The notes beneath the pieces are model-generated. The model saw only the letters and a program-made list of their open reading frames with translations. It was not told where the DNA came from and did no database searches. The position numbers and the translations under genes are program-made. From the NCBI GenBank assembly GCA_003220345.1, contig QHSC01000082.1:22398-86397 (forward strand): a stretch of 64,000 bases of DNA. The letters run 5' to 3'. The DNA comes from Candidatus Rokuibacteriota bacterium (GTDB lineage: Bacteria > Methylomirabilota > Methylomirabilia > Rokubacteriales > CSP1-6). This document shows, piece by piece, positions 15,733-25,057 of the stretch; position 1 is the first letter of the stretch, and every line of letters begins with the position of its first letter.

Positions 15733-16419
15733 CTAGAGGTCTTCCTTCAGCACGAAGGCGCGGTGCAGGCCGCTCATGTACTGCCAGCGCATCTCGGTGG
15801 CCTGACGTACCTGGTCGATGGCCTCCTCCTGCCGCTCGGGCGTGGTGCTGTGGCGCTCGACGATCTGGTAGCCGCGCTCGCCGTGCACCTCGTCGGCCTC
15901 GATGTGGATGGCGAAGAACTCTACCTCGTGGTCGCTGAACCCGTAGTGCGTCTTCAGGGGCGGCAGGTTGCGCTGGTAGATGCCGGGCACCTGGGACTCG
16001 AGGCCGACGAGCAGGCCTGCCGCCGCGATGTGGAACGGCCGCTTGGAGGTCTCGTAGCACCAGGCGGTCAGGGCGCGAGTGGTGGGCAGCTGCTGGGCCG
16101 TCTCCACCTGCGCGCGGCTCACCCCGCAGGCCTCGGCGAAGCGGATCAAGAGGTCGACGTGCTTCACGCCCGATTCCTCTTCCACGATGTTCTCCAGGAG
16201 GAAGTCGCGGGCATCGGAATCCGGACACTCGGCGTAGACCGCTGCGCACCAGCGCGCGAACTGCGACACGTACTGGTAGTGCTGGCACGCCCACGAGCCC
16301 AGCTGGGCGCGCGACAGCTCCCCCTTCACCCATTTCTCCGTGAAGGGATTCATGCGGCTGTGCTTGGCGGCGACGGCGCCTTCCAGGCGCTGGCGGAAAG
16401 GACTCTTGCTCTCGCTCAT
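15733..16419 (-). CDS. Heme-oxygenase-like diiron protein, PqqC/CADD family (228 aa)
   Basis: All-helical heme-oxygenase-like fold of the PqqC/TenA/CADD group. The diiron ligand set is visible at Glu80, His87 (IVEEESGVKHVD), Glu141 (LVGLESQVP), His172, Asp176 and His179 (AIHIEADEVHGERG), with nearly the same spacing as the chlamydial CADD ligands. It is therefore more likely an iron-dependent oxidase/oxygenase than a PQQ-synthase, and no other pqq genes are nearby. First gene of the unit with Rieske ferredoxin and GlcG-like protein. Substrate unknown; CADD itself makes p-aminobenzoate, other members cleave or hydroxylate amines and fatty acids. Confidence 0.88.
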   Translation of the reverse strand: MSESKSPFRQRLEGAVAAKHSRMNPFTEKWVKGELSRAQLGSWACQHYQYVSQFARWCAAVYAECPDSDARDFLLENIVEEESGVKHVDLLIRFAEACGVSRAQVETAQQLPTTRALTAWCYETSKRPFHIAAAGLLVGLESQVPGIYQRNLPPLKTHYGFSDHEVEFFAIHIEADEVHGERGYQIVERHSTTPERQEEAIDQVRQATEMRWQYMSGLHRAFVLKEDL

Positions 16420-16497
16420 CGTGACCTCCCCTGGTGCATCGGATCAGGAACTCGACCAACCGCCTTGGCATTGCCTGACGACCTGTCTACGTGTCAA

Positions 16498-16538
16498 GGC
16501 CCGCCCCGGAGAAGGTCTTCTCTCCCCCGGGACGGGCC
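16498..16538. terminator. Strong GC hairpin between peroxiredoxin and diiron gene
   Basis: Arms GGCCCGCCCCGG (16498-16509) and CCGGGACGGGCC (16527-16538) pair with one mismatch, extended by AGAAG/CTTCT inside. It lies 11 bases past the peroxiredoxin stop on the minus strand. No clear U-run follows. Confidence 0.6.
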
Positions 16539-16549
16539 CCGGATCACCG

Positions 16550-17182
16550 CTACTTAGGCTGCGGCGTCAGGCGAAGATAGGGCTTGAGCGCTTTCCAGCC
16601 CTTGGGGAACTTCGCCCTCGCCTCCTCGTCCGTCACCGCGGGTACGATGATCACGTCCTCCCCCTGCTTCCAGTTCACCGGCGTGGCCACCCGGTGCGCG
16701 TCGGTCAGCTGGAGCGAGTCGATCACCCGCAGGATCTCGTCGAAGTTCCGCCCCGTCGTCTGCGGGTACGTGATCATCAGGCGGATCTTCTTCTTGGGGT
16801 CGATGACGAACACCGTGCGCACCGTGTACACCTCGTCGTGCGACGGGTGCATCATGCCGTAGAGGTCGGCCACCTTCTTGTCCGGGTCCGCGATGATGGG
16901 GAAGTTGACGGCGTGTCCCTGCGTCTCCTTGATGTCGGCCGCCCACCCCTTGTGCGAGGCGACCGGATCCACGCTGAGCCCGACGGCCTTGACCCCGCGC
17001 TTCTCGAACTCTGGCTTGAGCCGCGCGACATAGCCGAGCTCGGTCGTGCACACGGGTGTGAAGTCCTTCGGATGGGAAAAGAGAATGGCCCACTTGTCCC
17101 CCACCCATTCGTGAAACCGGATGGGTCCCTCCGTGCTCTCCGCGGTGAAATCAGGTGCCGTGTCGCCCAGTCGCAATGACAT
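16550..17182 (-). CDS. 1-Cys peroxiredoxin, Prx6 type (210 aa)
   Basis: Thiol peroxidase reducing H2O2 and organic peroxides. The peroxidatic cysteine is Cys45 in HPKDFTPVCTTELG, with no other cysteine in the chain, so it is a true 1-Cys enzyme needing an external reductant. The C-terminal arm GEDVIIVPAVTDEEA is diagnostic of the Prx6 group. The ATG at 17180-17182 has AAGGAGG seven bases ahead. Monocistronic by appearance, with a strong hairpin downstream. Confidence 0.95.
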   Translation of the reverse strand: MSLRLGDTAPDFTAESTEGPIRFHEWVGDKWAILFSHPKDFTPVCTTELGYVARLKPEFEKRGVKAVGLSVDPVASHKGWAADIKETQGHAVNFPIIADPDKKVADLYGMMHPSHDEVYTVRTVFVIDPKKKIRLMITYPQTTGRNFDEILRVIDSLQLTDAHRVATPVNWKQGEDVIIVPAVTDEEARAKFPKGWKALKPYLRLTPQPK

Positions 17183-17275
17183 GCTCGCGCCTCCTTGTCG
17201 GTGAGAGTGATCGAGAAGGCCAATGGTAAACACCCTTGCCCCCACCCGTCCAGCCCGATCGTTCAACTACCTGCA

Positions 17276-17397
17276 GGCGGCTGAGAAAGGTCCAGATGCG
17301 AGGCGGGCGCCCGAAGGCAGCAGGTGAGGCGTACTCCCTGTACGTTGAACCTGCTGCCGAGGACGCCAACGAAGCAGCTGGGCCTTTATCAGCCGGC
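17276..17397. repeat. Long imperfect palindromic element, copy 1
   Basis: About 122 bp folding on itself. The outer arms are GGCGGCTGAGAAAGGTCCAG (from 17276) and the complement of GCCGGCTGATAAAGGCCCAG (ending 17397), followed inward by matching GCAGCAGGT / ACCTGCTGC blocks and a centre near GGCGTACTCC. A related element occurs at 47723-47798. It fills the gap between the peroxiredoxin promoter region and the ABC ATPase pseudogene end. Confidence 0.8.
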
Positions 17398-17401
17398 TGC
17401 C

Positions 17402-18269
<868 letters not shown>

Positions 18270-18288
18270 GGGGGCGAGGAGCTCTCCT

Positions 18289-19269
18289 TTAAATAGGGCG
18301 TTCGGAGGCCAGCCAGCACCGCGCGTGATGCGCGACGGCCACCCGGACCTCCGGAGGGGCCTCGACGCGACACCGGTCCACGACGAGCGGACAACGCGGG
18401 TGAAAGGCACAGCCAGGCGGCAGGGCGGCAGGATCGGGCGGCTGGCCGTCGATGGCCGTGAGCCGCGCCGTGGGGTCACCCAGGCGCGGAATGGATTCGA
18501 TGAGCGCTCGCGTGTAGGGATGGGCGGGGGCGTCGAAGATGCGCCGCACGGGGCCGAACTCGACGAGACGACCGGCATACATGACGGCCACGTCATCGCA
18601 CATCTTGGCCACGATGCCGAGGTTGTGGGTGATGAAGATCATGGCGAGGTCGCGCTCGCGCTGGATCTCGCGCAGGAGCTGCAGGTACTGGGCCTGGATG
18701 GTCAGGTCGAGGCTCGTGGTCGGCTCGTCGGCGATGAGGAGCTTGGGCTCGCAGGAGATGGCGATGGCACCGACCACGCGCTGGCGCATCCCGCCGGACA
18801 TCTCGTGCGGGTACTCGCCGACCCGCCGCTCGGGCACGGCGATGCGGACGGCGGCGAGCAGCTCGCGCGCCCGCGTCCAGGCCCCGCGCCTCGGCATCTG
18901 CTCGTGCGCCCGCAAGGTCTCGGCGATCTGATCGCCCACGGTGAAGAGCGGGTTCAGCGAAGCCATGGGGTCCTGGAGGATCATGGCCATCCGCTTGCCG
19001 CGGATCGCGCGCATCTCGCTGTCGCTCTTGGTGAAGATGTCCTCGCCATCGAAGCGCACGGACCCGCCGGCGATCCGCGCCCCCGGGGGCAGGAGGCGCA
19101 TGAGGGTCAGGGCCAGCGTGGTCTTGCCCGACCCCGATTCCCCCACGATGCCGAGCGTGCGTCCGGCCTCGAGCGAGAACGACACGTCCTCGACGGCGCG
19201 GGTGACGCGCGTGCCACGCGCGGCGACGTAGTGAGTCGACAGCCCCGAGACTTCGAGGAGCGTGGTCAC
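18289..19269 (-). CDS. Peptide ABC transporter ATP-binding protein, DppD family (326 aa)
   Basis: ATPase subunit of a peptide/opine/nickel importer. Walker A is GESGSGKTT, the signature MSGGMRQRV, Walker [13 protein letters not shown], the H-loop ITHN. The C-terminal oligopeptide-type extension with CAFHPRCP is complete. The GTG start (19267-19269) overlaps the permease stop as GTGA. It would normally pair with the DppF-type subunit downstream, which is broken here, so a partner ATPase from elsewhere or a homodimer would be needed. Confidence 0.93.
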   Translation of the reverse strand: MTTLLEVSGLSTHYVAARGTRVTRAVEDVSFSLEAGRTLGIVGESGSGKTTLALTLMRLLPPGARIAGGSVRFDGEDIFTKSDSEMRAIRGKRMAMILQDPMASLNPLFTVGDQIAETLRAHEQMPRRGAWTRARELLAAVRIAVPERRVGEYPHEMSGGMRQRVVGAIAISCEPKLLIADEPTTSLDLTIQAQYLQLLREIQRERDLAMIFITHNLGIVAKMCDDVAVMYAGRLVEFGPVRRIFDAPAHPYTRALIESIPRLGDPTARLTAIDGQPPDPAALPPGCAFHPRCPLVVDRCRVEAPPEVRVAVAHHARCWLASERPI

Positions 19270-20168
19270 AGCTGCCGGAGCTGGGGATCGAGCTTGACGC
19301 GGAGCCAGTCGCCCAGGAGGTTGGCCGAGAGGACCATCAGCACGATGCACAGGCCGGGAAGCACGGTCAGCCACCAGTAGCCGGCCATGAGGCCTTTCTT
19401 GCCGTCGGCGAGCATGAGCCCCCAGGCGGGCTTGGGCGGCGGCACGCCTACCCCCAAGAAGGACAGCGAGGCCTCGGTGACGATGACCACGCCCAGCATG
19501 AGCGTGGCCAGCACGATGCTGGAGTTCAGCACGTTGGGCAGGATGTGGCGCCGCATGATCGTCCACTTCGAGCAGCCCGCCACCACGGCCAGCCGCACGA
19601 AGTCGCGCTCCCTCAGCGAGAGCACCTCACCGCGGATGACGCGCGCGTAGCGGGTCCAGTACACCGCGCTCAGAATGATGACGATGTTCATCACGCTCGG
19701 ACCCACGACGGCGGCGAGGAAGATGGCGAAGGTGAGCGCGGGAAGGGCCAGCCACGTGTCGGTCAGACGCATGATGACCTGATCCACCCAGCCCCCCAGA
19801 TAGCCCGAGAGAATGCCGAGCGTGGTGCCGATGGCGCCCGCAACGATGACGGCAAGGAAGCCGACCACGATCGACACGCGCGCGCCGAAGATCAGCCGGG
19901 AGAGCACGTCACGGCCCACGTGGTCGGTACCGAGGAGATGCGCACGGCTGCCGCCCTCGACCCAGGCGGGCGGCTTGAACCGGTCGGTGAGCGTACCCAC
20001 CTCCGGGTCCGAGGGCGCGAGCACGTTGGCGAAGATCGCGGTCAGGATCAGGATGCCAAGGATGGCGATCGGGAGCACGGGCAGATTGCCGGACCGGAGC
20101 CCCGAAAAGCGACCCGGCAGGGGCAGCACCTCGGCCTGAACAACCGGAAGAACGCGGCTATCGCTCAT
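19266..20168 (-). CDS. Peptide/nickel-type ABC permease, DppC family (300 aa)
   Basis: Inner-membrane permease. The N-terminal family motif HLLGTDHVGRDVLSRLIFGA is followed by the permease core with RLAVVAGCSKWTIMRRHILP and SFLGVGVPPPKPAWG. It overlaps the upstream DppB-type gene by 11 bases and the downstream ATPase by 4. The same gene order as the first cassette is kept, but the two DppC-type proteins differ clearly in sequence. Confidence 0.92.
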   Translation of the reverse strand: MSDSRVLPVVQAEVLPLPGRFSGLRSGNLPVLPIAILGILILTAIFANVLAPSDPEVGTLTDRFKPPAWVEGGSRAHLLGTDHVGRDVLSRLIFGARVSIVVGFLAVIVAGAIGTTLGILSGYLGGWVDQVIMRLTDTWLALPALTFAIFLAAVVGPSVMNIVIILSAVYWTRYARVIRGEVLSLRERDFVRLAVVAGCSKWTIMRRHILPNVLNSSIVLATLMLGVVIVTEASLSFLGVGVPPPKPAWGLMLADGKKGLMAGYWWLTVLPGLCIVLMVLSANLLGDWLRVKLDPQLRQL

Positions 20169-21078
20169 AGCGTATCCTCGGATCGATGACGGCGTAGAGC
20201 ACGTCGATCATCAGGTTGACGACCACGATCATCATGCCGCCGAGCAGCACGGTCGCCTGGACCACGGGGAAGTCGCGGAAGGCTATCCCTTCGTAGAGGA
20301 GCCGACCAACACCCGGCCAGGCGAACACCGTCTCCACGACCACCGCCACATTGACCATGATCACGAGATTGATGCCGGCCAGCGTCAGCACAGGGATGAG
20401 GGCGTTCTTGAAGGCGTGCTTGGCGATGACCAGCGCCTCCGGCAATCCCTTGAGGCGCGCGAGCTTGACGTACTCGGAGCCCAGCACCTCGAGCATGGAA
20501 GACCGCGTGAGCCTCATGTGGGCCGCCGCGAAGTACCACCCCAGGGCAAAGGCGGGCATGAGCAGGTGGAGCGGGGTCCCGGACCCCGACGAGGGCAGCC
20601 AGCCCAGGTAGACGGAGAAGAAGAGAATGAGGAGGAGGCCGGTCCAGAAGGACGGCAGCGAGAGCCCGAGGAGGGCGAAGAGCTTCCCCGCGTTGTCCCA
20701 CCACGTGTTCACCCGCACCGAGGCCAGGATCCCGCTCGGGATGCCGATGAGCAGCGAGAAGGACATGGCCACCACGGCCAGGAGCAGAGAGTTGGGCAGG
20801 CGAGAGAGATAGAGCTCGACCACGGGCGTGCGGTAGTAAAAGGACTGCCCGAGGTCGCCCCGCGCGAGGTCCGCCATGAAGCTGCCGTACTGCACGATGA
20901 GCGAGCGGTCGAGACCGAGGCGGGCCCGCATGGCCTCCATGTCGCCCTTGGCCGCCCCCGGCTCGACGAGCAGCACCGTCGGGTCGCCCGTGAGACGGAC
21001 GAAGAGGAAGATGGTCAGAGAGAGGAGCAGGAGCGAAAGGGCCGCATAGCCCATCCTTCGCAAGATGAAGCGCCGCAT
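20158..21078 (-). CDS. Peptide/nickel-type ABC permease, DppB family (306 aa)
   Basis: Inner-membrane permease with the DppB N-terminus (RRFILRRMGYAALSLLLLSL) and core motifs EYVKLARLKGLPEALVIAKH and DPRIRYE at the end. The ATG at 21076-21078 has GTAGGAGG before it. The reading frame upstream to 21612 is not signal-like and is rejected. It is the first complete gene of the second ABC cassette; a solute-binding protein gene is missing upstream. Confidence 0.92.
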   Translation of the reverse strand: MRRFILRRMGYAALSLLLLSLTIFLFVRLTGDPTVLLVEPGAAKGDMEAMRARLGLDRSLIVQYGSFMADLARGDLGQSFYYRTPVVELYLSRLPNSLLLAVVAMSFSLLIGIPSGILASVRVNTWWDNAGKLFALLGLSLPSFWTGLLLILFFSVYLGWLPSSGSGTPLHLLMPAFALGWYFAAAHMRLTRSSMLEVLGSEYVKLARLKGLPEALVIAKHAFKNALIPVLTLAGINLVIMVNVAVVVETVFAWPGVGRLLYEGIAFRDFPVVQATVLLGGMMIVVVNLMIDVLYAVIDPRIRYER

Positions 21079-21371
21079 CGGGCCTCCTACTTCCCCTCGA
21101 GCTTCAGGGGCGCTCCGGAGCGGGTCATGGTTTGTCCTCTGCTGCGCTGCGACAAGGACCGGAAACGCTCGCTGGACGCGAGGTTGCCCGATTATCCCCG
21201 AATCCCTCTTTCTGTCAATCCCGCAGTCGCGCGTTTGGCACATCCAGCACGATTGCCGCGTGCTCGTTCCCTGTGCTAGGAATCTGTCCAAGTAATCCAA
21301 TGCCCTCGCGATCAGGAATGTTCCGCTTCGAGCGCCGGCTTCGCCGGCGCAATCTGTCCGGGGGAAGGCTT
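21079..21371. other. Gene-free stretch upstream of ABC cassette 2 and of the MBL gene
   Basis: No normal gene. It holds a 13-codon stub on the minus strand (21087-21128) and a small perfect hairpin GCGCCGGC-TTC-GCCGGCGC (around 21331-21349). The rest shows nothing recognisable. Confidence 0.5.
21087..21128 (-). pseudogene. 13-codon stub, possible remnant of a solute-binding protein gene
   Basis: ATG at 21126-21128 with AGAGGA six bases ahead, encoding MTRSGAPLKLEGK and stopping 8 bases before the DppB-type start. This is where a family 5 binding-protein gene normally ends. It looks like a start region joined to a C-terminal tail by internal deletion; this is inference. Confidence 0.3.
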
Positions 21372-21397
21372 CGGAAGGGGGGCGGAGCCCCCCTCCG
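21372..21397. repeat. GC hairpin element, copy 1
   Basis: CGGAAGGGGGGC-GGA-GCCCCCCTCCG forms a near-perfect stem with one bulged A. A near-identical hairpin is at 28677-28702. Here it lies 16 bases before the MBL-fold gene start. Confidence 0.75.
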
Positions 21398-21412
21398 AGC
21401 CATCTAGCCCAC

Positions 21413-22747
21413 ATGGGTGAGGTGCTCGATCTGGCGGAGCGCTTCTGGCGCGGGGAGATCCCCCGCCGCGATCTCTGGCGCCCCACCGGCAAGCACGAGG
21501 AGCTGGCCCCCGGGCTGGTCTTTTTCCACACCTGGGCCAATGTGACCGCCCTGCGCACCGAGGCGGGCCTCGTCCTCGTGGATACCGGCAATTTCGCCAC
21601 GCGCGACCGCACCTTCGCCGCGGTGCGGGCCGTCGATCCCGCGCCCCTCGCCGCCGCCGTCTACACGCATGGGCATGTCGACCACGCATGCGGCCTGCCG
21701 CCCTTCCTGGCCGAGGCCAGGGAGAAAGGGCGCCCGGAGCCCGCCATCGTCGCCCACCGGAATGTCCCCGCCCGCTTCGATCGGTACCGGATGACGGCGC
21801 CCTGGAACGGGCTCATCAACTCGCGTCAGTTCTCCGTCGCCGCCGCCTGGCCCACCGAGTACCAGTACCCCGGGACCATCTACGACACCACGCACGTCCT
21901 CGAGGTCGGCGGCGTCAGGCTCGAGCTCACGCATGCTCGCGGCGAGACGGACGACCACACCTGGCTGTGGTGGCCGGCCCGACGCATCCTCTTCACCGGC
22001 GACCTCTTCTTCTGGGTGGCGCCGAACGCGGGAAACCCCCAGAAGGTCCAGCGGTACGCCGCGGAGTGGGCGCGCGCATTGCGCGTCATGGCAGAACGCG
22101 GCGCCGAGCTGCTTATTCCGGGCCACGGGGCGCCCGTGGTGGGGGTCGCGCGCGTACACCAGGCGCTCTCCGACACCGCCCTCTGGCTGGAGACCCTGGT
22201 CAACGAGACGGTGAAGCGCATGAACGCCGGCCTCGCCCTCGAGGACATCCTGGCCGAGGTCAAGCCTCCCGCGCACCTGAGCGAGCGGCCGTATCTCCAG
22301 GCCGTCTACGACGAGCCCGACTACGTCATACGCAACATCTGGCGTCTCTACGGCGGCTGGTGGGATGGTCAACCCGCGCATCTGAAGCCCGCCCGCGAGG
22401 CCGAGATCGGCCTCGAGGTGGCCGCGCTCGCGGGGGGAATCGATGCCGTGGTCGCCCGGGCCCGAGCCCTCGCCGCCGAGGGACGCCTCGCGCTGGCCAG
22501 TCACCTGATCGACTGGGTGGCCGCGGCAGCGCCCAATAACTGGGCGGTTCACGACGCCCGCGCCGACATCTATCTCGCCCGCGCGCAAAACTCTGAGGCT
22601 CTGATGACGCGTGGTATTTTCTCAGAAGCAGCGCGCGAGTCCGCCATCAAGGCTGGACGTTCCGTCACGGAAGCCGGCGCGGGCCAGCCCTCAACGAAGC
22701 CGGCGCCTCCCGGCGATCCAGAGAGGAGGCAGGCCGACAGCCGATAG
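21413..22747 (+). CDS. MBL-fold hydrolase, alkylsulfatase-like (444 aa)
   Basis: Metallo-beta-lactamase fold hydrolase. The metal motif is THGHVDHACG (His86, His88, Asp90, His91), followed by further ligands in ELTHARGETDDHTW and a late His in LLIPGHGAP. The C-terminal 150 residues (RPYLQAVYDEPDYVIRNIWR, LYGGWWDGQPAHLKP) resemble the dimerisation domain of SdsA1/Pseudomonas-type alkyl sulfatases. The SCP2-like third domain of true SdsA1 is lacking, so sulfatase activity is uncertain. Ends overlapping the next gene's GTG region, with the protease ATG 12 bases on. Confidence 0.82.
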   Translation: MGEVLDLAERFWRGEIPRRDLWRPTGKHEELAPGLVFFHTWANVTALRTEAGLVLVDTGNFATRDRTFAAVRAVDPAPLAAAVYTHGHVDHACGLPPFLAEAREKGRPEPAIVAHRNVPARFDRYRMTAPWNGLINSRQFSVAAAWPTEYQYPGTIYDTTHVLEVGGVRLELTHARGETDDHTWLWWPARRILFTGDLFFWVAPNAGNPQKVQRYAAEWARALRVMAERGAELLIPGHGAPVVGVARVHQALSDTALWLETLVNETVKRMNAGLALEDILAEVKPPAHLSERPYLQAVYDEPDYVIRNIWRLYGGWWDGQPAHLKPAREAEIGLEVAALAGGIDAVVARARALAAEGRLALASHLIDWVAAAAPNNWAVHDARADIYLARAQNSEALMTRGIFSEAARESAIKAGRSVTEAGAGQPSTKPAPPGDPERRQADSR

Positions 22748-22758
22748 TGGAGGAAGTC

Positions 22759-24234
22759 ATGAAGAGTCCCCGACGCCGCTGGAACCGTGTCCTGATCGCC
22801 GCGACGATCTGCTCGATGGGCCTGGCCCTTTCGATTCCCCCGCCCCTCGCGGGCCAGATGATGACCCAGCAGCAGCGGGAGCTCCAGCAGGCCCAGGAAA
22901 ACGCCCGGGGCGAGCAGGCCATGGCCGCCAAGCGTCTCGAGGCGTTTCTGCGGGACGAGGCCATGCCGCATCCCTGTCAGCTCTTCGTGGAGTGGAGCCC
23001 GCGGCTCTACGCCATCGCCGTCGGGCCCGCGGCCGAGCAGACGGGCCTGCGGCGCGGTGACCGCATCAAGACCATCAATGCCGAGAACGTCGCCACCCTC
23101 GACGACGTCAAGCGCATCCTGACCTCTCTTCCCGTCGGCGTCACCTCGGTCAACCTCATCGTGGAGCGGACCGCCCTCATGCTCGAGCGCGAGTCGAGGG
23201 ACGTTCCCCTGCACGCGCGCTGCCGCAGCGACCGGGCGCGCTGGGAGGCGAAGAAGAAGGCGCTGGAGGCGATGAAGGACGGGCGGTGGAACGACTGCTT
23301 CCTCGGTATGCGCGAGGTGGTCCAGGAATGGGGTGGGGGGCTCACGGGCGACATCGAGGTGCGCGGCCTCTGCGCGTACTACGACGCGCGCCTCAAGGCC
23401 CAGCCCATCGGGCCCGACGACGCCCAGAGCCTCTATGAGTGGCGGCGTGCCCAGATCGCCGAGGCCCGCTACGATCCCGGCGCGCTCGACCGGGTGCGCG
23501 GCGACGTGCTCACGGGCGCCAACGTGCTCAGGAGCTGGAATGCCAAGAACCTCGCCGAGGACCTCGAGCATCAGCTCAAGGAAGCGGCGATGCGGACCAA
23601 GTTCGATCCCGACGGCGACAGCAGCCATGCCCAGGGCACCGGCGTCCTCGCGCGGCCCGACGGCACCCTCCTCACCGCCGCCCACGTGGTCCATCGGGCC
23701 AAGCACATCGTGGTGCACTGTCCGGGCCGCAAAGAAGCGGTGGGCCGCACGGAGTCCGTGGCGCGCAGTCTCGACCTCGCCGTGGTCAGGACCAGCCTCG
23801 CCAATACCGCGTATCTCTCGCTCGCCCCCGCCCGTTCCGCTCGCATGGGCGAGTCGCTCTTCACCATCGGATTTCCCGCCGCCGTCCTCCTCGGTCAAGA
23901 GGCCAAGCTGACCGAAGGCACGGTAAGCGCGCTGTCGGGACCCGGGGGGGAGACCTCCTACCTCCAGATCACGGCGCCCGTGCAGCCGGGCAACTCGGGC
24001 GGGCCCGTGGTCAACTACCAGGGGCACATCGTGGGCATCGTCTCGTCCACCATCGCGGCTCTGCCCTTCATCATGGCCACGGGGACGGTGCCGCAGAACA
24101 TCAACTACGCGGTGAAGTCAGACTACGCGCGCCCTCTCTTCGAGCAGCCCGCGACGCGCCCAGGGGCGGGCAGCCGAGCCGAGGCGTTCGAGCGAGCGAA
24201 GAGCGCCACCTGCCGCATCGAAGTCGACATCTAG
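22759..24234 (+). CDS. Trypsin-like serine protease with N-terminal PDZ domain (491 aa)
   Basis: Exported serine protease. A signal peptide covers about residues 1-32 (SIPPPLAGQ). A PDZ-like domain comes first (about 75-140: AIAVGPAAEQTGLRRGDRIK), then a helical middle (160-280), then the S1-type domain with His309 (TAAHVVH), Asp339 (SLDLAVV) and Ser413 (QPGNSGGPVV). DegP/DegQ proteins have the opposite order, protease then PDZ. The ATG at 22759-22761 has GGAGG five bases ahead. It begins 11 bases after the MBL-fold gene, suggesting a common transcript. Confidence 0.88.
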   Translation: MKSPRRRWNRVLIAATICSMGLALSIPPPLAGQMMTQQQRELQQAQENARGEQAMAAKRLEAFLRDEAMPHPCQLFVEWSPRLYAIAVGPAAEQTGLRRGDRIKTINAENVATLDDVKRILTSLPVGVTSVNLIVERTALMLERESRDVPLHARCRSDRARWEAKKKALEAMKDGRWNDCFLGMREVVQEWGGGLTGDIEVRGLCAYYDARLKAQPIGPDDAQSLYEWRRAQIAEARYDPGALDRVRGDVLTGANVLRSWNAKNLAEDLEHQLKEAAMRTKFDPDGDSSHAQGTGVLARPDGTLLTAAHVVHRAKHIVVHCPGRKEAVGRTESVARSLDLAVVRTSLANTAYLSLAPARSARMGESLFTIGFPAAVLLGQEAKLTEGTVSALSGPGGETSYLQITAPVQPGNSGGPVVNYQGHIVGIVSSTIAALPFIMATGTVPQNINYAVKSDYARPLFEQPATRPGAGSRAEAFERAKSATCRIEVDI

Positions 24235-24288
24235 AGCAGGTCCCTGGCCTGCGAAGGCTGGGTCAGGATGCCGAGGCCGGTGACCTAG

Positions 24289-25032
24289 TTATTCGTATTT
24301 GACGGAGCCGTAGCCTAGGTACTTGAAGCCGATCCCCTTGCCCTTGATGACCCCGTTCTTCGTCACCGGGCCTTCGGGCAGCATGCCCACGGCGTTGTCG
24401 CTGCCGAGATAGAGCAGGACGTTGCCCCCGTCGAAGAAGAGAAGATCGCCGGGCTGAGGCTCGCCCTCGGTGGAGAGCGCGAGCTGGGCCTGGAGGACCT
24501 TGGCGGTGGCGCCCTCGGGCTTCTCGAGCGCGCCCACCTGCCCGAGGGCCACGGCGGCAAATCCGGCAGAGTCGAGCCCTTCCTCCTTCTTCCGGCCGCC
24601 CCACTTGAACGGCACCTTCTCCTGCTTGAGCGCGAAGGCGGCCATGAGCGCCTCGCGGCGCTTGCCCGTGATCGAGGGCGGCAACGGGGCGTCCTTGACG
24701 TCCTTGCCGGGGAAGGGATTCTGACGGACCGCCACCACGAGCTGGGCGAACTCATCGCGCTCGGAGCGCGCGGCGGCGAGCGCCTGCTCGACGTTCGCGG
24801 CGTTGGCGGCCGACGCCGCGCTCGACGCCATGAGTCGCGAGTTGTCGCGCTGGGCGCTGTCCCGCTGCTGCTCGAGCGAGGAAATCTGTTTCTGGGCGTA
24901 CAGGGCCACGCTCACGGCCAGGATCGCGCACACCACGAGGCCGATGAGCAATCCCAGCGTCAGGCCGCGGCCGCGCCCCCCGGAAGCTTCGATGGGCGCC
25001 GGCGGCGAAATCTCCTCTTCGCGCTCGGTCAC
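24289..25032 (-). CDS. Membrane protein with a degenerate NlpC/P60-like domain (247 aa)
   Basis: One membrane helix (residues 25-46), a coiled-coil-like segment (about 48-100), then a C-terminal region laid out like an NlpC/P60 peptidase: VPFKWGGRKKEEGLDSAGF, PQPGDLLFF and NVLLYLGSDNAVG. In active enzymes the first block reads DCSG and the last HVGIYLG. Here the catalytic Cys is Ser155 and the His is Asn204, so peptidase activity by the normal mechanism is unlikely. No partner is evident; it follows the oxidoreductase by 25 bases on the same strand. Confidence 0.7.
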   Translation of the reverse strand: MTEREEEISPPAPIEASGGRGRGLTLGLLIGLVVCAILAVSVALYAQKQISSLEQQRDSAQRDNSRLMASSAASAANAANVEQALAAARSERDEFAQLVVAVRQNPFPGKDVKDAPLPPSITGKRREALMAAFALKQEKVPFKWGGRKKEEGLDSAGFAAVALGQVGALEKPEGATAKVLQAQLALSTEGEPQPGDLLFFDGGNVLLYLGSDNAVGMLPEGPVTKNGVIKGKGIGFKYLGYGSVKYE

Positions 25033-25057
25033 GGTTTCCCCCTCGGGCCCGCCGGCC

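Noticed and set aside
24235..24288. Short inverted repeats between the convergent PDZ protease and NlpC-like genes
   Set aside because: Stems of only 5 bp in GC-rich DNA; expected by chance.
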